A stretch of DNA of 32,803 bases from Chitinophagales bacterium (GTDB lineage Bacteria > Bacteroidota > Bacteroidia > Chitinophagales > Chitinophagaceae). Of the stretch, positions 16,134 through 22,497 are shown in pieces (position 1 is the stretch's first letter; every line of letters starts with the position of its first letter). The notes under the pieces were generated by a model. The model made no database searches. It saw only the letters and a program-made list of their open reading frames with translations, and was not told where the DNA came from. The position numbers and the translations under genes were made by a program. The stretch is from NCBI GenBank assembly GCA_015655015.1, contig JAATFV010000033.1, forward strand, positions 1 to 32,803, in the 5' to 3' direction.

Positions 16134-16316
16134 TTAGGAGAATTTATATAATTGTTTTGCGGTGGGTACGGGGTTAACGAAAGTATTTTTTGATTTCGAT
16201 ATTTCCAGCCCCATCTTTTGCACAGTCTGTGGAAAAAACCGGGCCATTTTTTCGTATGTCAGACGGGTAGGGACTTCTTCCATTTTAGAACCGGGAATAT
16301 CTTTTTTTTCGCACAT
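16134..16316 (-). CDS. Candidate 60-residue protein encoded just upstream of nrdJ
   Basis: An ATG at 16316 opens a 60-codon frame ending 15 bp before the nrdJ start on the same strand. It lies in otherwise gene-free DNA, so it is not the shadow of another gene. The peptide (starting MCEKKDIPGSKMEEVP and containing EKMARFFPQTVQKMGLEIS) has a balanced, protein-like composition with alternating charged and hydrophobic residues, and its codons look ordinary for the genome. I recognise no family. It could be an upstream ORF coupled to nrdJ or a chance frame in an AT-rich leader. Confidence 0.35.
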   Translation of the reverse strand: MCEKKDIPGSKMEEVPTRLTYEKMARFFPQTVQKMGLEISKSKNTFVNPVPTAKQLYKFS

Positions 16317-16343
16317 TTTTGGCCCCGGGTGCGCAAAAAAAAT

Positions 16344-16372
16344 TTGACAAGCTGGAGAAAAATCACTAGTAT
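16344..16372 (+). promoter_or_regulatory. Sigma70-like promoter upstream of the DUF2490 gene
   Basis: TTGACA (16344-16349) and TAGTAT (16367-16372) are separated by exactly 17 bases and lie about 107 bp before the gene. The overlapping TATATTGA also loosely resembles the Bacteroidota -7 box. This 16317-16479 stretch otherwise holds only a short CGTA/TACG hairpin and a CGCAC/GTGCG inverted repeat around 16311-16334. Confidence 0.4.
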
Positions 16373-16479
16373 ATTGATCCCGTAAAAATACGTACCCGAA
16401 TGTGTTTTTGAATAGTTAGCGGGGGGCACCCAAACCAACTTTACCATTTCTTTAAAACTTAATTGCTTCTTTTTGGAGA

Positions 16480-17331
16480 ATGAAAAAACACCACAACTTG
16501 CCCAACCCTACCGGCGGACCAACTCCAGGTATCCGACGCATCCGTCCTTTTTCAGCCCGATTCCTGTGGGTCCTGTCGGCGCTCCTTGTTGCCGGCATCG
16601 GGCACACCTTCGCACAAACCCAGTTTACCGGCTGGGTGGGAACCTTTCAGAATTATAAACTGACGAAGAAGACCGGCCTTTATTTCGACGGCCAGCTGCG
16701 TTCCACCGGGCAGCTGCAGCAGGTACACTCCCTGTTACTCCGTCCCGGCCTCAATATCTATTTCAATCCTGCCTTCACCGGCACGGTCGGATATGCCTAC
16801 ATTCATCAGCAAAGGATAACCGGCGGCGTTACCGGTTATGTTCCCGAACATCGTATCTGGGAGCAATTGTTATATACGCATGCCCTGCCCCGCCCTCATC
16901 ACGCTGCCCACGCTGCCAGCCTCGCCCACCGCCTGCGGCTGGAGCAGCGTTATCTTCCCAGGCTCCATGCCGAAGGAAGCAGCCTTGTTCGTAACGGTCA
17001 TGCCCACGCAGGCCGTCTGCGTTATTTTGCAAGAGGTGTTATTCCACTGAGAGGATCCCGCCATTCAGGGGCCGACACACTTACCGGAGCAGCTCCTTTT
17101 ACCCGGGGATTCTTTGCCGCGATCCAGAATGAGATCTTTGCCAATATCAGCGGTTCTTCGGCAGTAAATGGAAAGTTCTTCGACCAGAACCGGGCCTACC
17201 TTGCGGTCGGCTATCGTTATAACCGGCAGTTCGATCTGGAAATGGGGTATATGAATCAGTATATCAGCGGCACAGGCAGTAATTCCACCAATAATCATAT
17301 CCTGCAGGTAGCCACTTATCTGAGGTTGTAA
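16480..17331 (+). CDS. DUF2490 outer-membrane beta-barrel protein
   Basis: A 283-residue protein with an unusually long N-terminus: about 28 polar residues precede the signal helix FLWVLSALLVAGIGHTFA, cleaved probably at AQT. The mature protein has repeated amphipathic strands of the DUF2490 type, starting FTGWVGTFQNYKLTKKTGLYFDGQLRS, with RIWEQLLY, HRLRLEQRYL, RYFARGVIPL and AVGYRYNRQFDLEMGYMNQY, and ends in a terminal strand HILQVATYLRL, as expected for an outer-membrane barrel. Function of DUF2490 proteins is unknown. It has its own promoter and a clear terminator at 17433. Confidence 0.85.
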   Translation: MKKHHNLPNPTGGPTPGIRRIRPFSARFLWVLSALLVAGIGHTFAQTQFTGWVGTFQNYKLTKKTGLYFDGQLRSTGQLQQVHSLLLRPGLNIYFNPAFTGTVGYAYIHQQRITGGVTGYVPEHRIWEQLLYTHALPRPHHAAHAASLAHRLRLEQRYLPRLHAEGSSLVRNGHAHAGRLRYFARGVIPLRGSRHSGADTLTGAAPFTRGFFAAIQNEIFANISGSSAVNGKFFDQNRAYLAVGYRYNRQFDLEMGYMNQYISGTGSNSTNNHILQVATYLRL

Positions 17332-17432
17332 GGGGATATTATAAGGCCCTCTGCCGATGGCTGTGGTGGGCTGACCTGCGCATAGGTTCCTGTGTTACCC
17401 GGCAATAGCGCCGGTGAAAGAGCATAGGGCTG

Positions 17433-17452
17433 AAACGCCCGTGGCGTTTTTA
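17433..17452. terminator. Bidirectional terminator between convergent genes
   Basis: AAACGCC and GGCGTTT form a perfect 7-bp stem with a 3-base loop, followed by TT on the plus strand. The T-run overlaps the stop codon of the minus-strand GNAT gene; in the minus direction the AAA arm supplies a T-run, so it may serve both genes. Confidence 0.7.
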
Positions 17453-17740
17453 GCGATACTTCTTATCCAGCAATTCTATATGCTCAGGATGTTTTTTCAG
17501 GTAGCCGCCCACGAAAGGACAATATACCATAACAGGCATGTTATGATCTCTCGCATACTTGAAAGCATATTCGGCCAGGGCGGAAGCAATTCCTTTCCCG
17601 CCCAGCTGGTCAGGTACTTCCGTATGCATCAGGGCGATGTCCCCTTTATAAAAGCGATATTCCAGATAAGCCAGCTCTCCGTCTACCCTTACCTGAAATT
17701 GCTGTTCTTTTTCATTGTTTGTAATAAGGATTGGCTCCAT
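17450..17740 (-). CDS. Small GNAT-like acetyltransferase (Acetyltransf_CG type)
   Basis: A 96-residue protein matching the small GCN5-related family PF14542 (YjdJ-like): FQVRVDGELAYLEYRFY, ALMHTEVPDQLGGKGIASALAEYAFKYARDH and VMVYCPFVGGYLKKHPEH. The QLGGKGIASAL loop corresponds to the acetyl-CoA pyrophosphate-binding loop, and the VxxxCPFVxxYLxxHPE ending is diagnostic. Substrates of this family are mostly unknown. The length is normal for the family. Convergent with the DUF2490 gene, and divergent from GGGPS across about 245 bp. Confidence 0.88.
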   Translation of the reverse strand: MEPILITNNEKEQQFQVRVDGELAYLEYRFYKGDIALMHTEVPDQLGGKGIASALAEYAFKYARDHNMPVMVYCPFVGGYLKKHPEHIELLDKKYR

Positions 17741-17762
17741 GTTGCCCGATATTTTTTGATAA

Positions 17763-17795
17763 TTGATTACAGATGATTAAAATCTATTATTTTTG
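17763..17795 (+). promoter_or_regulatory. Bacteroidota-type promoter, probably for the GGGPS gene
   Basis: TTG (17763-17765), a 22-base spacer and TATTTTTG (17788-17795) fit the TTG-N17-23-TAnnTTTG consensus. The resulting leader would be about 185 bases and contains two copies of a short ACCCCCTTAA-like string near 17875 and 17918. Confidence 0.45.
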
Positions 17796-17986
17796 TTCCA
17801 TCTGTGGGGAATTTACGGAAAGTACATCTCAAGATAGGGTATCACCGTAAGTTTATGTGAATAATACGAATTCCACCCCCTTAATGGAGACGTAAAATTC
17901 ACGATTTCACGGAATTACCCCCTTAAAGCCGAAAACTTTTCGCATTTTTGCATTAGGCACACTTTACTACCCAACGGCAATAGCGA

Positions 17987-18745
17987 ATGAAGCACACCAT
18001 TTACCAATCCTTGTTGGCAAAGAAAAAAAAGGGTCAGAGATCCTTTGCCGTTCTGATTGATCCGGACAATGTGAACGAAGCAAAGATCGATGAACTTACC
18101 CACCTCACAGTCAGTGCGGGAGTGGATTATTTACTCGTGGGAGGCAGCCTCGTCATCTCCAATCACCTGGATGAGGTCGTTCAGCATATCCGCCGCAATT
18201 GCTCCATCCCTGTCATTTTATTCCCGGGCACCCCTTCACAGGTATCCCGTTATGCCGATGGCCTGCTCTATTTATCGCTCATCTCGGGAAGAAATCCCGA
18301 ACTGCTGATCGGGCAGCATGTCATCTCTGCTCCTGCTGTCCGGAAGAGCGGGCTGGAGATCATGTCCACCGGTTATATGGTCATCGACGGAGGAGCGCCT
18401 ACCACTGTCTCTTATATCAGCAATGCCACCCCCATTCCGGCCGATAAAAATGAGATCGCCCTTTGTACGGCGATGGCAGGAGAAATGCTGGGAATGAAAC
18501 TCATCTATATGGACGCAGGCAGCGGAGCCCGGTACCCCATCCGGGAAGAAATGATCGCTGCTGTCGCGGCGCATATCGAAGTGCCCATCGTCGTGGGAGG
18601 AGGTATCCGTGACCCGGAAAAAGCCTACCGGAACTGCAAGGCCGGCGCCGATGTGATCGTGGTGGGGAATGCCATCGAAAAAGACGTTTCGCTGATCCGG
18701 GAAATGGCAGATGCCGTCCATTCAATCCCGGTGATCGGATCCTGA
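17987..18745 (+). CDS. Geranylgeranylglyceryl/heptaprenylglyceryl phosphate synthase family protein
   Basis: A 252-residue TIM-barrel prenyltransferase of the GGGPS/PcrB family, which joins sn-glycerol-1-phosphate to a polyprenyl diphosphate by an ether bond. Family features include FAVLIDPDN near the N-terminus, VDYLLVGGSLV, PVILFPGTPSQVS, YLSLISGRNPELLIGQH, the MKLIYMDAGSGARYPI segment, VPIVVGGGIRDPEKA and ADVIVVGNAIEKD. The layout fits group II enzymes, which occur in several Bacteroidota as well as Firmicutes. The product chain length, and so the correct enzyme name, cannot be set from sequence. No glycerol-1-phosphate dehydrogenase gene is nearby. It stands alone between divergent and convergent neighbours. 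Confidence 0.92.
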   Translation: MKHTIYQSLLAKKKKGQRSFAVLIDPDNVNEAKIDELTHLTVSAGVDYLLVGGSLVISNHLDEVVQHIRRNCSIPVILFPGTPSQVSRYADGLLYLSLISGRNPELLIGQHVISAPAVRKSGLEIMSTGYMVIDGGAPTTVSYISNATPIPADKNEIALCTAMAGEMLGMKLIYMDAGSGARYPIREEMIAAVAAHIEVPIVVGGGIRDPEKAYRNCKAGADVIVVGNAIEKDVSLIREMADAVHSIPVIGS

Positions 18746-18793
18746 ACCTTTACTTTCCCTAAATGTAAAATGCCGGCCCCCCGGTAAGTCATT

Positions 18794-18859
18794 TATTCTG
18801 ACGGATAGGCTATTCTGACGGAAGGCTATTCTGACGGAAGGCTATTTTGACGGATAGGC
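18794..18859. repeat. Four-unit 16-17-bp tandem repeat at the end of the dinB-like gene
   Basis: Units at 18794-18810, 18811-18826, 18827-18842 and 18843-18859 share TATTCTGACGGA(T)AGGC. The last unit encodes the final codons and, with its neighbour, the stop of the DinB-like gene; the other three are downstream copies. This looks like slippage or duplication of the gene's own 3' end. Confidence 0.8.
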
Positions 18860-19444
18860 CGGATGAGCTTTTACTTTCCGGATCTGCTTCAGGTGGCGGT
18901 CGCAGTGGCCGAAAATATTGATATAGGTCTGGTGTACATTCGGTCTGTCCATATTGATATAATAGGACCGGAGATCCTGCTTTGTTGTTCTGATATAGGC
19001 GATAGCGGAATCCCGGAGCTTAAGCAATAAGGCCATATTGTTCCTTCCCTCATTCAATCCCAGCGGCACTACGTAACTCCTCGCTATATGGGGCGCCTCC
19101 TCATTGAGAAAGCTGACATACCCGCTGTCGGGTTTGGCAATCCATTCCGGATGCGGCTTTTGCCGAAGGCTCACGTCCACTTCACGGGTATAGATCAGTT
19201 CCCAATAGGAAAGATGCTCGATGATCTCAGCGATAGACCAGCGGCCGGGGGATTCATGGAAGGTCCATTGCGCCGGCGTCAGACCGGCCGTTTCCTCTAT
19301 CAGCAGCTGACGGTTGCGGCCAAGGTTATCCAGGAGATACCGGCGATCAGCTTCCGTCCAGGACTTCCGGGCCGTATCTGCCTGGCAGGTGGCGGACAGT
19401 ATGCTGAATAAGAGCAGCGGGGCTGCCAGCAGGATTTTAAGCAT
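18842..19444 (-). CDS. Exported DinB-like (four-helix metal-binding) protein
   Basis: A 200-residue protein with an N-terminal signal peptide (KILLAAPLLLFSILSATCQA) followed by a DinB-fold domain. The line LLIEETAGLTPAQWTFHESPGRWSIAEIIEHLSYWE is typical: the AQW...P..WSIAEIxEHL pattern carries the first metal-ligand histidine. A second His cluster lies in IFGHCDRHLKQIRKV near the C-terminus. DinB/YfiT-like proteins are metal-dependent hydrolases or thiol transferases, usually cytosolic; the signal peptide makes this one periplasmic. The gene ends inside a tandem repeat. Function unknown. Confidence 0.85.
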   Translation of the reverse strand: MLKILLAAPLLLFSILSATCQADTARKSWTEADRRYLLDNLGRNRQLLIEETAGLTPAQWTFHESPGRWSIAEIIEHLSYWELIYTREVDVSLRQKPHPEWIAKPDSGYVSFLNEEAPHIARSYVVPLGLNEGRNNMALLLKLRDSAIAYIRTTKQDLRSYYINMDRPNVHQTYINIFGHCDRHLKQIRKVKAHPAYPSK

Positions 19445-19627
19445 AAAAGATGGTTGGGATAAATCTAAAATAATCTTTTCCTTTTACAATTTGTAATATC
19501 ATGTTATTAAAGGGATGAAGACCATTTCGTTGCATGACAGCCATTGCTTTAACATATTTATTATAATAATAATATAATATAGTTAAATTTATCCCCCTTC
19601 TCTAAAAATTAATACTAAAAAAGCCCC

Positions 19628-19654
19628 TTGCAACTAAAAAAATGTCTTTCTTTG
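19628..19654 (+). promoter_or_regulatory. Possible promoter of the arginine operon
   Basis: TTG at 19628-19630 and TTTCTTTG at 19647-19654 (16-base spacer) are near the Bacteroidota consensus with one mismatch in the -7 box. This would start a leader of about 285 bases that includes the small ORF and the hairpins below. The DNA before it (19555-19600) is extremely A+T rich. The stretch 19445-19627 shows no gene. Confidence 0.35.
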
Positions 19655-19694
19655 CAGGGTAAAAATATTTACATCAATTTCATCTGACATTGAA

Positions 19695-19823
19695 ATGAAA
19701 AAAAACTCACCCATATCACACTACTTAGTGATATTGCACGCCTTCAATAAGCGTGGGTTTTTTGCTGCGCCCCTGTGCTCAGTTTTTTCCGTCCGCCCTG
19801 TTCCCTTTTGGGTACGACGTTGA
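19695..19823 (+). CDS. Possible leader peptide ORF (42 codons) of the arginine operon
   Basis: An ATG preceded by TTGAA opens a 42-codon frame in the leader of the arginine operon, 125 bp before the GNAT gene. The peptide begins MKKNSPISHYLVILHAFNKR and ends SVRPVPFWVRR, with four arginines, two of them the last residues. Two hairpins and a T-run lie inside the ORF (19713-19763), so translation would disrupt them. This arrangement is what is expected for ribosome-mediated attenuation, but the arginine codons are few before the hairpin, so it may respond to something else or be fortuitous. Confidence 0.4.
   Translation: MKKNSPISHYLVILHAFNKRGFFAAPLCSVFSVRPVPFWVRR
19713..19763 (+). terminator. 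Attenuator-like double hairpin with T6 in the arginine operon leader
   Basis: Hairpin 1 has a perfect 7-bp stem (ATATCAC 19713-19719 with GTGATAT 19728-19734). Hairpin 2 has a 5-bp stem (CACGC 19737-19741 with GCGTG 19751-19755) and is followed by GG and six Ts (19758-19763). It lies 185 bp before the first structural gene. A third small hairpin (CCGTT/AACGG, 19899-19913) covers a GGAGG sequence at 19912-19916. Confidence 0.5.
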
Positions 19824-19947
19824 TACTAACTACCATAGCGTGTCTTTTACAGAGGCACTATCATCCTGTCCCCCGAGCGGCGATTACTGCAGCTAGTCCC
19901 GTTCCTTCAACGGAGGACCATTTATCAATAAGAGCATATACAGAACA

Positions 19948-20682
19948 ATGGAACAACAACAGTTTAAGATAATAATTGCCGATGAGTCCCACCAGGATTT
20001 CGCCAGGATCATCTGTGATGAAATGGAATCTTCCGCCAAAGCACGAGGTACCGGCATCGCTAAAAGAAGCCCCGAATACGTCCAGCAAAAAATGCGGGAA
20101 GGCAAGGCCGTGATCGCCTTCACAGAGGATGGCGTCTGGGCCGGCTTCTGTTATATCGAGACCTGGAGTCATGGGGAATATGTAGCCAACTCCGGGCTGA
20201 TCGTAGCGCCATCCTTCCGTAAAAGCGGACTGGCCAAGCAGATAAAGAAAAAGATCTTCGAGCTGAGCCGGAAGACCTATCCGGAGTCGAAAATTTTCGG
20301 GCTGACTACCGGTCTGGCCGTCATGAAGATCAACTCCGAGCTGGGTTATGAACCCGTCACCTACTCCGAGCTCACCCAGGACGAAGCCTTCTGGGCCGGC
20401 TGTAAAAGCTGCGTCAACTACGAGATCCTCATGAGTAAAGAAAGAAAGAACTGTATGTGTACCGCCATGCTCTATGATCCCAAAGACCACTACGAGCCGG
20501 AAGAGACCACTCAGGATTTTTCGAAACATTCCAAGCTCTACGAACGCTTCATGCGAATCAAGCAATGGAAACTGCTGGCGCCTTTCATGAGCCATAAGTC
20601 TGAGAAGAACAGCAATAGCGGAGGCGCTCCCGAAGGATCGAAAAGGGTCCGGTCCTTATTCCATACATTCTTTAATTTCTGA
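19948..20682 (+). CDS. GNAT family N-acyltransferase of the arginine cluster (N-acylglutamate synthase candidate)
   Basis: A 244-residue GNAT protein that opens the arginine operon. The pattern SAKARGTGIAKRSPEYVQQKMREGKAVIAFT, the VANSGLIVAPSFRKSGLAKQIKKKIFELSR acyl-CoA-binding loop, and ELTQDEAFWAGCKSCVNYEIL with later CMCTAMLYD match the N-acetyltransferase that stands first in Bacteroidota arginine clusters. It is the best candidate for the missing ArgA, making N-acetyl- or N-succinyl-glutamate. The C-terminal 70 residues are polar and variable. The cysteines at CKSC and CMC could bind metal (inference). The next gene, argG, starts 61 bp later with a palindromic element between them. Confidence 0.82.
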   Translation: MEQQQFKIIIADESHQDFARIICDEMESSAKARGTGIAKRSPEYVQQKMREGKAVIAFTEDGVWAGFCYIETWSHGEYVANSGLIVAPSFRKSGLAKQIKKKIFELSRKTYPESKIFGLTTGLAVMKINSELGYEPVTYSELTQDEAFWAGCKSCVNYEILMSKERKNCMCTAMLYDPKDHYEPEETTQDFSKHSKLYERFMRIKQWKLLAPFMSHKSEKNSNSGGAPEGSKRVRSLFHTFFNF

Positions 20683-20683
20683 T

Positions 20684-20704
20684 CCCGGCCCTAAAGGGGG
20701 AACC
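20684..20704 (-). repeat. Palindromic element copy between the GNAT gene and argG
   Basis: CCCTAAAGGGGG (20689-20700), flanked by CCGG on one side and AACC on the other, is the reverse-orientation version of the CCCCCTTTAGGG(GG) core found at argC. It lies directly after the GNAT stop codon. Confidence 0.65.
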
Positions 20705-20743
20705 AGGATGCAAAAAATTTCTGAATAAATTAAAAGACATAAA

Positions 20744-21997
20744 ATGAACGCAGCGACAAATAATACCAGCGAGCTACTTAATTGCCCCTTAAGGGGGCAA
20801 GGGGGTAAAGTCGTTTTAGCATATAGTGGAGGATTAGATACTACCTATTGCGCGATCTATCTCCAAAAGATAAAGAACCTGGAAATACATGCCCTTACGG
20901 TAAATACCGGCGGGTTCAGTGAGAAAGAGATCGAACAGATAGCTACCCGGGCGAAAAGCCTGGGAGTGGCATCCTTCCAGTGCGTGGATGTGACAAAAGA
21001 ATACTACGAAAGCTGTATCAAATACCTCATTTTCGGCAACGTACTGAAGAATGCCACCTATCCCCTGAGTGTCAGCGCGGAAAGAATGGTGCAGGCGATC
21101 GCCGTAGCGGAACACGTAAAAAAGACCGGGGCCTCTTATGTCGCACACGGCAGCACCGGGGCCGGCAACGACCAGGTCCGCTTCGATATGGTATTCCAGA
21201 GCATGCTGCCCGGCGTAGAGATCATTACTCCCATCCGCGACCTGAGGCTTAGCCGCGAGGAAGAAATTGCTTTCCTGAAGGAACACGGCGTAGAGATGAA
21301 CGTGGAAAAAGCGAAGTACAGCATCAATAAAGGACTCTGGGGCACTTCCGTCGGCGGAAAGGAAACCCTTACCTCCAAAGAGTATTTGCCGGAGGATGCC
21401 TGGCCAACTCCCGTTACAGAGACAGGAACAAGATCCCTGGAGCTGGAATTTGAAAAAGGAGAGCTACGGTCCGTGGATGGAAAAAAATTCAGCAACCCCG
21501 TCGAAGCTATCCAGCACCTGCAGGCTATCGCACAGCCATACGGTGTTGGCAGGGATATCCATGTAGGAGATACCATCATCGGCATTAAAGGCCGCGTTGG
21601 TTTTGAAGCCGCCGCCCCTTTGATCATTATCAAAGCGCATCATCTGCTGGAAAAACATACCCTCACTAAATTTCAATTGTACTGGAAAGATCAATTGAGT
21701 ACCTGGTACGGCAACTGGCTGCATGAAGGCCAGATGCTCGATCCTACCATGCGCAACATCGAAAAGTTCCTGGAAGACACCCAGGTCACCGTCAGCGGAA
21801 AGGTGTTCGTCACCCTGCAACCCTATCGTTTTACCGTCACCGGCATCGAAAGTGAACACGACCTTATGAGCAGCAAATTCGGCAGCTACGGGGAAATGAA
21901 CAAAGGCTGGAGCGGAGATGACGTAAAAGGCTTTGCCAAAATATTCGGCAATCAATCTGCTATCTATCATAAAGTAAACACCAATGCCCCCGAATAA
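20744..21997 (+). CDS. argG: Argininosuccinate synthase
   Basis: Joins citrulline and aspartate with ATP to make argininosuccinate. The 417-residue protein has the ATP-binding PP-loop SGGLDTTY (28-35), GSTGAGNDQVRFD, and NKGLWGTSVGGKETL, as in Bacteroidota ArgG. The catalytic core begins at KVVLAYSGG (22 onward); the first 21 residues are an N-terminal extension, most of it (SELLNCPLRGQGG) encoded by a palindromic element. There is no ATG, GTG or TTG in frame between the ATG at 20744 and the core, so the extension must be translated. The stop overlaps the cupin start by 14 bp. Confidence 0.95.
   Translation: MNAATNNTSELLNCPLRGQGGKVVLAYSGGLDTTYCAIYLQKIKNLEIHALTVNTGGFSEKEIEQIATRAKSLGVASFQCVDVTKEYYESCIKYLIFGNVLKNATYPLSVSAERMVQAIAVAEHVKKTGASYVAHGSTGAGNDQVRFDMVFQSMLPGVEIITPIRDLRLSREEEIAFLKEHGVEMNVEKAKYSINKGLWGTSVGGKETLTSKEYLPEDAWPTPVTETGTRSLELEFEKGELRSVDGKKFSNPVEAIQHLQAIAQPYGVGRDIHVGDTIIGIKGRVGFEAAAPLIIIKAHHLLEKHTLTKFQLYWKDQLSTWYGNWLHEGQMLDPTMRNIEKFLEDTQVTVSGKVFVTLQPYRFTVTGIESEHDLMSSKFGSYGEMNKGWSGDDVKGFAKIFGNQSAIYHKVNTNAPE
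20762..20807 (+). repeat. Palindromic element copy at the argG 5' end
   Basis: The copy reads AATA..AGCGAG.TACTTAAT, then GCCCCTTAAGGGGGCAAGGGGGT. It shares with the argC copy the AATA...AGCGAGTTAC lead-in as well as the palindrome, so the repeated unit is about 46 bp. It is translated in the same frame as the argC and cupin copies. Confidence 0.8.
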
Positions 21998-22433
21998 CAG
22001 CGGGTTACCAGACTCCCCATTCTCTACCCCCTTCCAGGGGTCAGGAGGTAGGGGGTCAGGAGGCGGAGGGCTGAGAGCCGTCTCCAGGTCACATCCGCTG
22101 AAACACTATTCGTGGGGAGCGCAATGTGACGGATGGAACCTGGCAGATAACCCGGAGCTTTCGGTGAAAATGGAAAGAATGCCGCCGCATACAGCCGAGC
22201 AGGAACATTTTCATCAATTTGCCTGTCAATTCTTTTTCATCCTGAAAGGCAAAGCCGTATTCTACACAGAAGAAGGGCGTTTGGAGATCAACCCGCAAGA
22301 GGGCCTGGAGATCAGGCCGGGACTCCGGCACCGGATCGAAAACGAAGGGGAGGAAGACCTGGAATTCATCCTGTGTTCCCAGCCTTCGACCAGCGCAGAC
22401 CGGTACCCAACCGCCCCTACCTCTGCCCCGTAA
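21984..22433 (+). CDS. Cupin domain protein in the arginine operon
   Basis: A 149-residue single-domain cupin. The core runs from HPLKHYSWG to EFILCSQ: EQEHFHQFACQFFFILKGKAVFYTEEG contains the first cupin motif (metal-ligand His residues in EHFHQ) and GLEIRPGLRHRIENEGEEDLEFIL the second (His in RHRI). The first 31 residues (SGLPDSPFSTPFQGSGG and a Gly/Ser-rich run) come from a palindromic element, and the last residues and stop (PTAPTSAP) come from another, in inverted orientation. Start overlaps the argG stop by 14 bp, so translation is probably coupled. Reaction unknown; it may bind a metal and a small acyl-amino acid, or serve in regulation. Confidence 0.85.
   Translation: MPPNNSGLPDSPFSTPFQGSGGRGSGGGGLRAVSRSHPLKHYSWGAQCDGWNLADNPELSVKMERMPPHTAEQEHFHQFACQFFFILKGKAVFYTEEGRLEINPQEGLEIRPGLRHRIENEGEEDLEFILCSQPSTSADRYPTAPTSAP
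21993..22070 (+). repeat. Palindromic element copy at the cupin 5' end (long nested form)
   Basis: The copy begins AATAACAGCGGGTTACCAGA, the same lead-in as at argC and argG. It then continues CTCCCC..TCTCTACCCCC, TTCCAGGGG and two further G-rich repeats (AGGAGGTAGGGGG, CAGGAGGCGGAGGG). The argG stop codon falls in its left end. Its central part matches the reverse complement of 22411-22453. Confidence 0.75.
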
Positions 22434-22453
22434 AGGGGGTAGAGAAGGGGGAG
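22411..22453 (-). repeat. Palindromic element copy at the cupin 3' end (inverted)
   Basis: Read on the minus strand it goes CTCCCCCTTCTCTACCCCC, then TTTACGGGG and AGAGGTAGGGGCGG, closely matching 22013-22055 on the plus strand. The cupin TAA (22431-22433) is in the loop of its palindrome. Confidence 0.75.
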
Positions 22454-22497
22454 CAATAGCCCCGGAAGATCTTTAGAAAGAATAAAAAAGAAATGAG

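Noticed and set aside
16119..16480. B12 riboswitch upstream of nrdJ
   Set aside because: Looked for the conserved GCCACTG-type box and the expected paired core on the minus strand; not found.
18794..18859. Possible CRISPR-like array
   Set aside because: Units are directly adjacent with no spacers and are only 16-17 bp; a simple tandem repeat.
19775..19972. 65-codon frame overlapping the start of the GNAT gene
   Set aside because: Overlaps the real start in another frame with no recognisable features; the 42-codon ORF before it is a better leader candidate.
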